This document shows, piece after piece, positions 20,390-33,599 of a stretch of DNA of 64,000 nt. The DNA lies in NCBI GenBank assembly GCA_010356995.1, contig ML996700.1, positions 628,999 to 692,998 on the forward strand, read 5' to 3'. The stretch comes from Trichodelitschia bisporula. Lineage: Eukaryota > Ascomycota > Dothideomycetes > Phaeotrichales > Phaeotrichaceae. Both the position numbers and the translations under genes were made by a program. Each line of letters begins with the position of its first letter. Position 1 is the stretch's first letter. Under the pieces are notes generated by a model that was given only the letters and a program-made list of their open reading frames with translations, was not told where the DNA came from and ran no database searches.

Positions 20390-20595
20390 TGTCACGGTAT
20401 GACACCCGGTTCTGCAGCTCCATGGGCTCGCACCATCACCGGGTTTGCGTGAGGCTTGGCGCTGTGCCAAGCCGCCACACTCACACTCACACACCAGGCC
20501 TACTTACCCGCAGTCCCTGACATCTTTGCTCGTAGCTTTACAATCTACGTCTTACCCACATCTTGATCGTGCATGCGTGATTGTTGACGGTGACA
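20390..20595. mobile_element. Solo LTR, copy 1 (206 bp)
   Basis: The repeat begins TGTCAC and ends GTGACA, and is flanked by a perfect 5-bp direct repeat CAGGT (20385-20389 and 20596-20600). A second member lies at 55591-55798 and is about 94% identical by eye. Ends, size and target duplication are those of a short LTR left by recombination between the two LTRs of a retroelement. With no internal region the superfamily (Copia, Gypsy or TRIM-like) cannot be told. The orientation is unknown. Confidence 0.85.
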
Positions 20596-21336
20596 CAGGT
20601 TGAAGAAATACATAAAGAGTTAGTTTGTGCATTCTATAGACTTGGACCGGCTTGAAGACATGCTTCGATCAAACATCAATTGCCTAAGTAGGTACAGCAG
20701 TACAGTATAACGTAAGTGAGTGTAAGGCTCGTCCAACGTTGAAAGCTGCCAACGCGCTCATGCGTCTCGAGAACAGCCCATTCATTTCCGCTACTCTTTA
20801 GAGGGCAGGAGAGACCCGTCCTAGGTGATTCTAGGCTCAATTGCTACGGTAACGTTAGCATGAATATGATACCAGGAAGTGCGGAAGTCGATTGAGGAAG
20901 GCCGGACTGAAGTCATGCTCAGAGAGCCCAAAGCTGCACCCGCATGCGAGTTGCTGATGACACTGCTTTTCAACGAAGTGCAGTACTCATCGACCAGGGG
21001 GGTGCCATCACTTCCTGCACCAGCCCTTGGTCCTTACCCGTATGAGGAGTGTTCGACGCAGTTGAAAGCCGGTACATAAGGATAAACGAAAGTAACGATG
21101 GGATGAGAAAATGCCAGCAGTGGATAATGGACCGTACAAAGTTGTGGCATCGAGCCCTGCACCGAGATCACGGACATTGGGAGCCCTGAGCTGTGGGGGT
21201 TCCGGGAAGCTGGGCCCCACGGCACCATGACGTGGTCCAAGGGTCCATCGGGCTAGCGAGGCAGGGGCCGCTGATATCGGGGGAAAATCACCTCACTCGG
21301 CATGCATCAACATCACCTCTTGAATAACTATCCATT
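20596..21336. other. THI20: Intergenic region upstream of THI20-type gene
   Basis: These 741 bp should hold the promoter of the thiamine gene. I looked for the conserved parts of a TPP riboswitch (CTGAGA plus the ACCTGAT-type element), which controls some fungal thiamine genes through introns, and saw no convincing match here. Confidence 0.4.
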
Positions 21337-23417
21337 ATGAAACGTATACTTGTGATTGCTGGCTCGGACAGCTCGGGAGGAGCGTAAGAAGGTCAGCCTG
21401 GGTTGGCTGGAATCCACTGACAAATTCTGAGCGGCCTCGAGGCAGATCAGAAGGTTATCGCCGCACATGGCTGCTATGCCATGACGGCAACGACGGCCTT
21501 GACGGCTCAAAACACCAAGGGCGTATACGGGATTCACGAAACGCCGTCGGAGTTTGTCCAACAACAAATTGATGTCTGCATTGAAGATATCGGCGTCGAT
21601 GTCGTCAAGACGGGTGACCATCCTCGCTTCGGGCATTACGAGTAGTTTGCTCACGCCCTCAGGGATGCTGGCATCGGCCGCCACGGTATCCGTGGTTGCG
21701 GATGCTGTGAGGAGACACAATGTTCCCACTCTAGTTGTTGATCCTGTGCGTATTCATCGTCCAGCAACTGCCATACAGCCCGATCTTGCTCACACTTCAA
21801 GGTTATGGTATCAACTAGCGGAGCGCAACTACTCCCAGACGATGCTGTAGACCGGCTGTGGAGGGAATTGCTCCCTGTGACAACGATCCTGACTCCCAAC
21901 CTGCCGGAGGCGAAAATCCTACTGGAGCGAGCGAATCTGCCATTTGAAGAGCCTGAAACTCCTGAGGACTTGGTGGGCATGGCGAAAGCGTTGCAAACAC
22001 TTGGTCCGAAATACGTCCTGCTGAAAGGTGGACACATGCCATTGACGATAGACAGGAAGGTATCCCGCAATGAAGAAGACAAGCACATAGTGTTCAACAT
22101 CTTGTATGGGGAACTGAAAGCAGTCATTATGGAGAGCGAGTACTTGAACTCCCGAAACACTCACGGAACTGGATGCTCTCTTGCCTGTGAGTGGCTGGGA
22201 TATTAATACTCGCCCATAAGGAGCTGATGATATTTCAGCTGCAATTGCCTGTAACCTGGCCCTCGGTCGGCCAATGGAGGCGGCCGTCAAAGCCGGTAAT
22301 CGCTATGTTGAGGTCGGTATTAAAACGAGTGTCGACCTGGGTGGCGGGGCGGGGCCCATCAATCATTTCCACTCGCTCAATATCTTGCCTTTTTCGAAGT
22401 ATGTGACATATCTCTGGCGAGCACAAGGCTGATATAACCAGAGGGCACTTCGTCGAGTTTGTTCTCAGTCGGCAGGACGTACAAACTGTTTGGAAAGGAT
22501 ACACGGAGCACGAGTTTGTCAAGCAGATGGCCGACGGGACTTTGCCGCTCGAGAAGTTCAAGGAGTACCTCATTCAGGATTACCTCTTTCTCGTAAGTGT
22601 CCTGGAGTCGGCCAAGGGCTTAATAGCGAAAAGGTTGACGGCCTCGCACAGATACAATTCTCACGAGCCAATGCACTAGCGGCGTACAAATCGCAGTCTC
22701 TTGCTGATATCAACCGAGTATGGTCACAAGGCCCGCCCTGCTGGTTATCACTAACCCACACAGTCAGCGGACATCGTACGGCACGTATGCGAAGAGACAA
22801 ATCTGCACCTTACCTACTGCCAGGAATTTGGGTTGTCCAAGGAGGATATCCTCACTCGGAAAGAGAAGCAAGGTACTCCTCCCCGAGGGTCCAGGCACTG
22901 ATAACCAGCAGGCTAACCATGGACAGCCTGCACAGCGTATACAAGGTTAGTATCACGCCGACGACATGAAATTGCAACCACTGCTCATCGCCCGACAGAT
23001 ACGTTCTAGACATCGGCGTGAGCCAAGATTGGATGGCTTTGCAGGCTGCTCTTCTGCCATGTCTGCTCGGCTACGGCGTCATAGCAAGGCGCTTGTATGA
23101 TGATCCGCAGACGCTCCGAGTGGGGAACAGGTACTGGAGATGGATACAAAACTATGTGGCTCCCGACTATGTTGAAGCCGTGCGCCTTGGCTGCGGTGAG
23201 ACTGGATCCTAAGTTGCGCCCGTATTGAGATCTGATGCTCGCAGAACTCGTCGAGAGTCATGTGGCTAAACAGTCGCCATCGCGCATCGAAGAATTAGTC
23301 GAAATCTTCATTCACGCGGCCCGGGTGAGTTGGTGCTTGGGATACGATGTTTAGAGCGACAATTAACACCTGCAGATGGAGACTGGTTTCTGGGATATGG
23401 GAATCAGCAGCGCATAA
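21337..23417 (+). CDS. THI20: Hydroxymethylpyrimidine (phosphate) kinase / TenA-type thiaminase II fusion
   Basis: Twelve exons with eleven introns of 43-59 nt: 21337-21383, 21432-21613, 21663-21745, 21802-22186, 22239-22398, 22442-22592, 22652-22717, 22764-22872, 22927-22945, 22999-23195, 23245-23324, 23376-23417. All introns are GT-AG and phases agree throughout, giving 506 residues. Residues 1 to about 285 are a ThiD ribokinase-fold domain (AGSDSSGGAGLEAD at the start, VVDPVMVSTSG, and the anion-hole motif HGTGCS near 227-232), which phosphorylates HMP and HMP-P for thiamine synthesis. Residues about 290-506 are a TenA domain with the catalytic-type cysteine in TYCQEFG (C377), the LLPCLLGYG motif and the terminal glutamate in METGFWDMG (E495). 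This matches yeast Thi20. The gene looks intact, with no stop or frame conflict. The 19-nt exon 9 is notable. Confidence 0.93.
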
Positions 23418-24316
23418 ATAGCCGGTCAAGGCTGCGGTTCTGGTTTGCTGCTATTGGGGCAGAATCTGATACCGCAACGGCAAGACATCAGATCTGTTTT
23501 TGGGAAAACAAAGAGCGCTGAAAGACTGACTACAAGGAATAGCGGAAATACCTATGCTTAGCATGAAGCAGGAAGAGAAATACCTAACATCAGACACCAT
23601 CAAAAGCAGTGACTGTGTATTCTACCGTACTAGTAAGACGAACACATGTCCAAATCCGGTCTTTGATGTCATTGGCAAGTGCATGGTCCATTTGTCTCCA
23701 TCAACGAAAGTGTTGCCACCATTTGGGTATGACCCCGCACAGGGTAAGAAAAAATATCCACACGTTCATAGGGCTCGGAAAAGGATATCAACTCAGTAAA
23801 CTCATAGCAAACGTGGAGAGATTGAACAAACTCACTAGGCTCAGTAGCAATATTTAGATGTACCCGCATACCGAGTTTAGAAATTTATCGGTCATTGGTT
23901 GTGATTGTACATCCGTATTATCGTCGCGAACTCTGTCGGTCTACGAGTACGGATAGTACAGCGGGGAAGCGGCTTGTGTGAGCAATTTTTTTTGTCAGCC
24001 GCGTAGACGCCACGCCAAGCACACCTAAAACGTTAAAAACGGCAAGAGCAGCGGGAGACCCTGCCGGCGAAGGTTATTCCGCCCCGATCAAGGGTCTGGT
24101 ACAAACGCGCTTTGCCCCCGAAAGTTTTTTTCCTGCCCTACATCTTCCTCACCACCTCATCATCTCGCGCAGTTTTCCATCTGCCACTTCATTCTCTCTG
24201 CTCACTTACAACAAGTCGCCATCAACGTTTACGAATTCACATTCCTTGAACGTCGACTTCGCACCCCTCCAGCTCAGATTTCATCACACACTGCTCGCTC
24301 GCTCCAACTCGATAAG
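23418..24316. other. Intergenic region upstream of DBP2
   Basis: These 899 bp contain short ORFs without family features. The last 150 bp are CT- and CA-rich, typical of the leader of a highly expressed fungal gene, and should hold the DBP2 promoter. Confidence 0.4.
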
Positions 24317-26788
<2,472 letters not shown>

Positions 26789-27430
26789 GCTGTCTCTAAC
26801 GTGACGTGTCAGGGTGGTCCGGCGGCAACTCCGCTCCTGTCCGCAACAATCGGTGGTAGTCAAACATGGTTGGTTTTGCCGCCGTGATCCCTTGACACGT
26901 TTTACCACATTGGTTCGTTATTCGCGTTTCTCTGGAACGAGTCAGGATGCATTGTGTTGGCCTTCCAGTTCGACATTCTCGATGGACTGACGAGTACGGT
27001 GTCGTCAGCCAACATGACACCCCTCAACGTCTCTGAGTGTTTGCGAACAGGTAGGCCGAAAAGTGTTGTTTTTCAGCATGGGTGCATATTTGTGTGGGGC
27101 TTAGGGAGTTTCGGATCGTTCACTCTTACTTCTAGAAGCTCTTGTGTATGGACTTGTGGCAGTGGTTCACCGGCGCTCTAAGGAAATAGACTAATGGGAT
27201 TATCTGCCTTTGCATCTTTGCTGTGACATGCGACGCTTGATTTAGCTACGTGACCTTCCTGCTGGGCCGCACCTTCCACTGCCAACAAACCGCCTTCGGC
27301 ACAAGCCGCGCGCCACCCACCGAAGACTCAAGCGCAGCCGCATCGCGCGCGCCCAATCACCTTCCCGCGCCGCACGCGGATACACCTCGCAAGGCTGAAG
27401 CTGCAGACGGGCACGACGGCAGCAGGAAGG

Positions 27431-28186
27431 CTAACCGTGCCCGAGGAGCGAGGCCAGGTTAGTAACGGACGCGGACCGGACGACGGCCTTAGGTTCACGT
27501 ACGGCCTGGGGAACGGCCGGTCGTGCTTGGTTGTAGCTATGGTGCGCGCTTTCAGAGGTCTCGCCCTGTGCGGCTGGGGGTGGAGCTCGGTTTAGCTCGG
27601 GTGGTTCAGGGCGAGGATGGGAGGCGGGCATATACCGGGGGCGGAATGGGGAGACTTCGGTTTCGATTAAGGGCGGGATGCGCCTAGGCGAGCGGGCTGG
27701 AGAACGGTAACCGGCCTTGTTCACGCGCGGGATCGGCTAGGGGCCGAGGCTAGGCGTGGAGGGGTGTGGCATAGGGGGTTGGGGATCTATGATGTCGATG
27801 ATGAGAAAGGGGAAGGGGTACTTGGGTTCTGGGCTTGGTACTGCGTATTGCGGGAAGGCAGGAGGAGTGTACGGAGTAGGGGGAGTGCGGAATGGGCTGG
27901 TCGCGAGGGTTGGGCGGCGGTGAGATGATTGCTCGCATGATGGGTGCACAGTGTGGGTCTGCTCTCCGTTGCCCGGGGAGGGATCCGCGATGCTCGACGC
28001 TGGGCTGCTGGGCTGTGGAGCCGGGGACTTGGCGGGCGAGGCTGCGAGTCGTCTGACTGTGGCTCTTTTTTTATGCTGGGGTTTGGAGGAGTGGGTCTGT
28101 GGGGAGGCGATGTTACGGTTGCGTGGGAGGTTAGTGATGGGGAAGGGAGGTTGAGCGGGAGGGCGATATTGCTTGCCGTGCCCCAC
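27431..28186 (-). CDS. Possible proline/serine-rich hypothetical protein (two adjacent ORFs)
   Basis: Two minus-strand ORFs, 27737-28186 (149 aa, starting MGHGKQYRPP) and 27431-27724 (97 aa), follow each other within 12 bp in different phase. The first is Pro/Ser/Thr-rich with a hydrophobic patch (YPFPFLIIDIID), and the second ends ASVTNLASLLGHG. Composition is compatible with a fungal low-complexity protein with a small intron, but I could not find a convincing donor-acceptor pair. GC-rich DNA produces such ORFs by chance. Confidence 0.25.
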
Positions 28187-29625
28187 TCATGCTTCGTGCT
28201 TCGTGCTTGCTTGCGGGGCGGGTCCCGCGCGTGCTTGGGCGGGCGGGTTTCCGCGCTGCGATGTTCGGGCCGGCTCGGGTTGGGATGGGATGCAGGCCGA
28301 AGGGCCTGCGGTGCACATGATGTGGTACAGCGCCCTACGGCGGTGTACAGTACATTGCCGTACAGCGTGCAGGGCCTTGCGAGGGGGAGTCAGAGACAGA
28401 AGCATCGCCGCTGCGCGGTTGGACGAGATGCGGCATCTGCTTTTCTGCAGAACATTCGGGCCCCAAGGCGGGCCGGGCGTGCTGGCTTGGGAATTCGGCC
28501 TATCATGGGGAGATGCGGGGTCTGGCGTTGAGGCTGGGCCGTTGGGGGGTGCAGGGTGGGATCGCGGCGGGTGGACGACAGATCGATTTTTGGACGCGCT
28601 TTTTTTGGGAGTGATGCAGGGCGCTGGTGAGCTTGTCTCATCGCTGATTCTGCAGCTTGGAGTGGGACGTGGGGAAAGCTGTCAGATGTCAGGATAGCGA
28701 CGTTGCATGTTGCGTCACAGTCTTTTGCTTCCTCCCCCCACATCTTCGGGCATCAAGTTCGTACATTTCTGCGGCGGGCAAAAAAGGAAGTGTGCCCGGC
28801 GTCTTTTTTGCTAAACGAAGGAACGTCATGGAAACCCGGGAGGCTGGGAAATCTGCATCTGGCTATCCCACGCGCGACTCATGCGACGGCCGTCAAGGAG
28901 AGGTGACGCGTGGCGGGCGTTTGGTGCAGTTCTGCAGGCTTTGGGCCTGGTCCTTGAAGACCCTCTAACGGGAGCCACTCGGGTGATGAGAATGATCAGC
29001 GAAGGGGGAGCTTAGGTTGCCCGGGGACGGTTTGGGGGGGGGTGTCATGCCCGCCAGAGTGGTTGTAACAAGTTAACTTTCCTGATATGTATGCGGTTAC
29101 TTTTTTTTTCTGCACGTTTGCGCTTCTGCTGCCCTGAAGCAGTTGCATATACACAGTCGAAGGGCTGGGCGGCATTGCTGCTTCGAGGTGGAGGTACGTG
29201 ATTCGGCAACGAAGTGTAGCACATGCTATTTGCGTCCGGAGAGCTGGGGTTCGGCATCCTGTCATTGGCCGTCGGCTGCCCGGTGGAGGACACAGCCGGT
29301 ACATGTACGGTGCGCATTTGCTGCGGATCTGCGGGTCTCTTCTAGGAGGGCCACGGGAAGACGTCGACATGGCCTCAGGGATGCGGGAGATGCAGCTTCG
29401 AGACCTTGAGAAGAGAAATTAGGGGTCGAGCACGAGTGCGTAATTCCGAGAGTGTTCGACGCGGCAAACGCATCCTCCCCTGATGATGAAGCTCTCGCTG
29501 TCCGGGGCAAGCATCACTAGCAAAATTGTTAGCAAGGCGGAAAGTCATGACGCTACTGTACTCACCGTCCTTTGCTTAGCTATGACTAAATCTTAAGGAT
29601 CAAGAGACTTCATTTAGTCTCCGCG

Positions 29626-29873
29626 AAGTTTAACTCAAGCGTCCGCGTAGCCGCGAAACGCAAGCAAGGTACGCGACACTGTGACGACCACGGTGGTGCG
29701 AGTGTGAGTGGCCAAGCGCATTCTCTCCGCACCGCGTAACCACCAGCAAAACTTTAACTCAAGGTCCTTACGCGTTGCCGTGAAGCGCATGAAGGTATGG
29801 ATACATTGTCACCACCGCAGCACTCGTGGTTCGTCCCAATCTCTCCGCACCGCGGAACCGCCAGCGCGGCAAC
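29626..29873. repeat. Two-unit tandem repeat, 124-bp period
   Basis: The segments starting at 29626 (AAGTTTAACTCAAG) and 29750 (AACTTTAACTCAAG) are diverged copies. Both include a C-rich middle and end with TCTCTCCGCACCGCG(T/G)AACC(A/G)CCAGC. No coding role is evident. Confidence 0.7.
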
Positions 29874-29989
29874 GCCCGATCTTCGGAGATGGTTCGCGTC
29901 CGGGCCGAAAGCGTCAGTGCCACCTGCCACGCGCACGGTGCCCAGACCGCAGGGTTAGGGGTATCTGGGAAGACCGAGCGTTTATGATA

Positions 29990-30055
29990 CGGGGGACCTG
30001 GCGTAGTGGCAGGCCCGCGTCAAGGATTCGATTCCCTGACGGCCACCAGGCGGCA
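29990..30055 (+). other. tRNA-like segment with A-box and B-box look-alikes
   Basis: TGGCGTAGTGGC (about 29999-30010) resembles a Pol III A box and GGATTCGATTCC (about 30024-30035) a B box with a strong T-arm stem (CGTCA/TGACG), followed by GGCCACCA. The boxes are too close for a normal tRNA and I cannot fold a full cloverleaf. A tRNA fragment or SINE head is possible, adjoining the 124-bp repeat. Confidence 0.3.
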
Positions 30056-33000
30056 AGGCTGCAGCAACGCAATTAATCTACCTATCTGATGGTGGCCGAC
30101 GGGCGGCGTGTGGCTGGGAGTGTGGAGAAAGGCGCATAAATAATAATGCAACCACCCCACGCGAGTATGGCATCCGAATTGTGCGAGGAGCAGCAACCTG
30201 TGAACGGCGTTAAGAACGGCGTGCCGCTCTAGCCGTACATATCCCTCTTTTGCCAAGGAATGGCGTGCATACATGCCGCAATGCCGCGGTTCCTCCTTGA
30301 TACTCGTTCTTTGGTGGGCGGTAGATGCCCAATACCGCGTCACCAGCAAGTTATTTGCGCTTGGCGCGCGGCCGATTTACAGCGAGACGGAGATTCGAAG
30401 ATGCGCGTCGTGCGTCAGCGACAGCAGTACAGGAGAAATAACGTGAACAGATCCCTCGAGAGGGGCCGGTGACAGCATGAAATGGCGATAAGTGGAGAGT
30501 CGGAGGATCACAGCGAAGATGGACATCCCGCAGGATGGACACATCGCGATCCTAAGCTGAAGAGGCACAGAACAAAGGAGGAATCTCCCACGTTGTTTGG
30601 CGGCCGTGTACCGTAGTGGCCGCTGAGGTGCGGAGGTACGTCCGGGACACGCTGGCACGGCATCTTCCAGTGGCCGTGCTGTCTGAGCCTCTCCCGCTGG
30701 GCAACCTACCCCGCGTCGTCCAAGTGCCAAAACTGTGCACCATTAGCCTAAGATTCCCATGGACGATCGACGCCGATGCTGCAACCAGCTCGATGAGATG
30801 CGTCATCAACAGTTTCGCCCGTTCCCTGCTAGCTGCTCTACAAAGTTCTGTTCCTGTATATGAAAATGTGGTCTCAAAGCTGCGTTCTATGCCCGACCTC
30901 AGCGGTAAAAGCGGTTGCATCTCCGCTTCACAATGGCCCGGTAGATGGAAATATTCCTTCCAATGATTCCGCAATTGCTATCCCTGCCAAGACTGAATCC
31001 AGAAATAAGCACATGTGCATTCGGTTCGGCGAGACTTTGCATCAATTTACCCCGAACGACTCCACAAAGGATCAGGGGAACGGACGAGCTACCGTACAAT
31101 CCAAATAGTTCCAAATTCCAGGAGGGATGACGCGTGGGTGTAATGGTGTATGAAGACACTTCGGTATGGAGCGTCTGGATAACCGAGGAGCTCCTCCTGC
31201 AAAGCAGCTGAACGGGCGGACGTTTCGCCGACCATCCACGAGGCGAGGAGATCATTCAGCCCTTCCCTGTTGAGGTAATTGTGGCTTGTCGCTTGTCCTT
31301 GCTGGCACCCCACCGCACGCGCACATCTTGGCAGAGCGGGTCAGAATTGGCTAGGCGCTCTAACCTGATATGGGGAAAGCCGAGCAACTGCGAGCCAGGC
31401 AAAAGCGAGCCCGCAGGAAGGGCGGGGGAGAGGGGAGGAATGAGGGCAAACCTGTCACCGCTCAAAATCAGCGATCGGAGGTGCCGTATGACCGCCGTAT
31501 GCCCGTTCGCCTGTGTGGAAGGAAAAGTCTCCGAAGGGATGAGGTGCATCATATCTGGCGACATGTCCAAGGATTGCTCTGGTGTGCGCAATACGGTACA
31601 CATCGCAGATCGATGGCGCTTCCGCGTCTAAACTTAGCCTGTACGGTACTGTATCCTGCCTTCTTTAGGTACATGCCAGCTACCCTTCCTCCATTCCCGA
31701 GCAACGGCTGCTAAGGCAAACGGCCCTTGCACGACAGCAAATCCGGAGCGCGGAGGCTCAAAGTTGGCGCTATAACCGCCTCGGTCTCATGGGCATCTGA
31801 TATGTATGTGGGGAATTAACAAGGTCTGACTTCGGAGCAGTGGAACCAGCTGCCCGGATCTTGATTCCCCGTGGTAGCTCCTTACTGAAAGCCAAGCTCT
31901 TGAATTTGCCAAGGGAAATGTTGTGGCTTTCGCAGTCGTCAGCAGCCAGGGGTCCCTGCTTCGTCGCTTCTTCTGGGGAGCTTCGACGCCACCACTTTCT
32001 GGCATGCGCAAATCATCTTGGCTTTGCCAGTACCAGTGTTCCGCGGGATGCCTCGTTCGGCGAAACGTGGTGGGGAGCGGGGGAGGGGGTGGGGATATGA
32101 AGGGAGGCGGGGCAGCGGAAGCTCCACCAGATAGGATGGCATCAGCAACGTGACCTCATCTCCTCCCACCTGCATCATCCAGCCTTTCGATCGCCCATGT
32201 CGTGATTTGCCGGCCCGTGAGGTGGGACACATCGATTCCAGCCTCGGGCGCGTTATCGGAGTGGGCCGCTTTCTGCAGTATCGTTGTCATACCGTGCATG
32301 TAGTCGTATCTCCGTTGCCGAAAGAGGCCGAAATTTTTTGGGCACCACGGGGTACGGTACAGCGAAGACCCAACGTGCAGTAAAAGAAAATGCAAAGGCG
32401 GTTGACATTGATCTCACGGGACCTGTTAGGATGCACACAATGCATTGATGGCCGACTGGCATCGATGCACTGCACGGGTAGTATGAAGCATCCGCGTGGG
32501 ATATCGCGAGCCAGTACGGGAAGCCGATGCGCTGTTGCTTGCCCTCGCAGGGCCTCGCATCGATCTCCAATCAGCGCGGTTAGCCCGAGTCAAGTATGGT
32601 GGGTACCCCGGCGCACGCTGAAGCGGAACGCGATCCAAGCGACTCCTCCTCCTGATGACATTTTCTGCAGCCCGCTTTGCCGCCGAAACGGCGGAGAGGC
32701 CTCCATGTAGGATAATGATCCTTCGCCAGGGCTGTTGATGGGAGGGGAAGCAAGGCTACTGGATACTTCAGGCCTCGACGGCAAGGAGAAGTTTGCCGTT
32801 CAGGTGCCCTCATGACACTATGACAGGCATGCCGTATTGGACATGCCGCATCCCACCTCTCTAGGATATTTCGAGGTAGCATAGGATGCGTATGGAGTAA
32901 AATTGCTTCGCCTTTTGCCAGCAGGGTCTATGTGTTGCCGTCGGCGGCGCATGACAGCATGACATGTCTTCTCAGGCGTCGGTTGCGGGGGTGTGATAGC

Positions 33001-33599
33001 CAACGGTCAAAGTGCGCAGAGCGTCGGCTCAGTCAGTGTCCCAGTGCTCCCATGCGATGGAGGGATCAATGCGTGGCGAAATGCGTTCTTCTCAGACCCC
33101 TACAATGCTGGGTAGTGGAAGACTGTCGGGAGGCGCGGCTTTGACATGAGATGCTGGACTAGAATGGACGGGACCGTCGTGAGGCATCGTGTTGAAGGCG
33201 TCAAGAGCAGACTGCCGGCGTGCAGCTAAGACTCGGTCTAGGGAGGCTCAGAACGTCGAGGGGCTCAAGGAAGGGAGTCGCGAGTCGAAGTCGAGTCTAT
33301 CGCGTGTTTGGAGATAGGCCTGTGGGGAAATGTGAAGCTCTTCGGCCTCGATAGTTGTGCCTGTGTGTTCCGCCTCGAACGTCAGGCAAAGGATAGGGTA
33401 CGGAGTACTCGTACTTGTCGTGGCTGTGCGAGACAGGCACCTGTTCTTTGCAAAGAGCCCTTCCGAAACGTTTTCTGTTGGCTGCGTCGCTGCTGCCTCT
33501 CTTGGTCGATATGCAGCCATCCCATACTACCTTTGAAACGTCGCCTCCGAGAAGCAAACGAACGAATCTGTCGAGAAAATACCGGACGAAAAGGAAGCC

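Noticed and set aside
20600-21336. TPP riboswitch before the thiamine gene
   Set aside because: No convincing pair of conserved TPP-aptamer segments was found in the upstream region.
21337-23417. Thiamine gene as a pseudogene
   Set aside because: First impression from interrupted frames. Consistent GT-AG introns with matching phases restore the full protein, so it is called an intact gene.
29937-30052. Intron-containing tRNA gene
   Set aside because: A partial acceptor stem (GGTGCCC with GGCCACC) can be drawn, but D-arm and anticodon arm do not fold and the box spacing is wrong.
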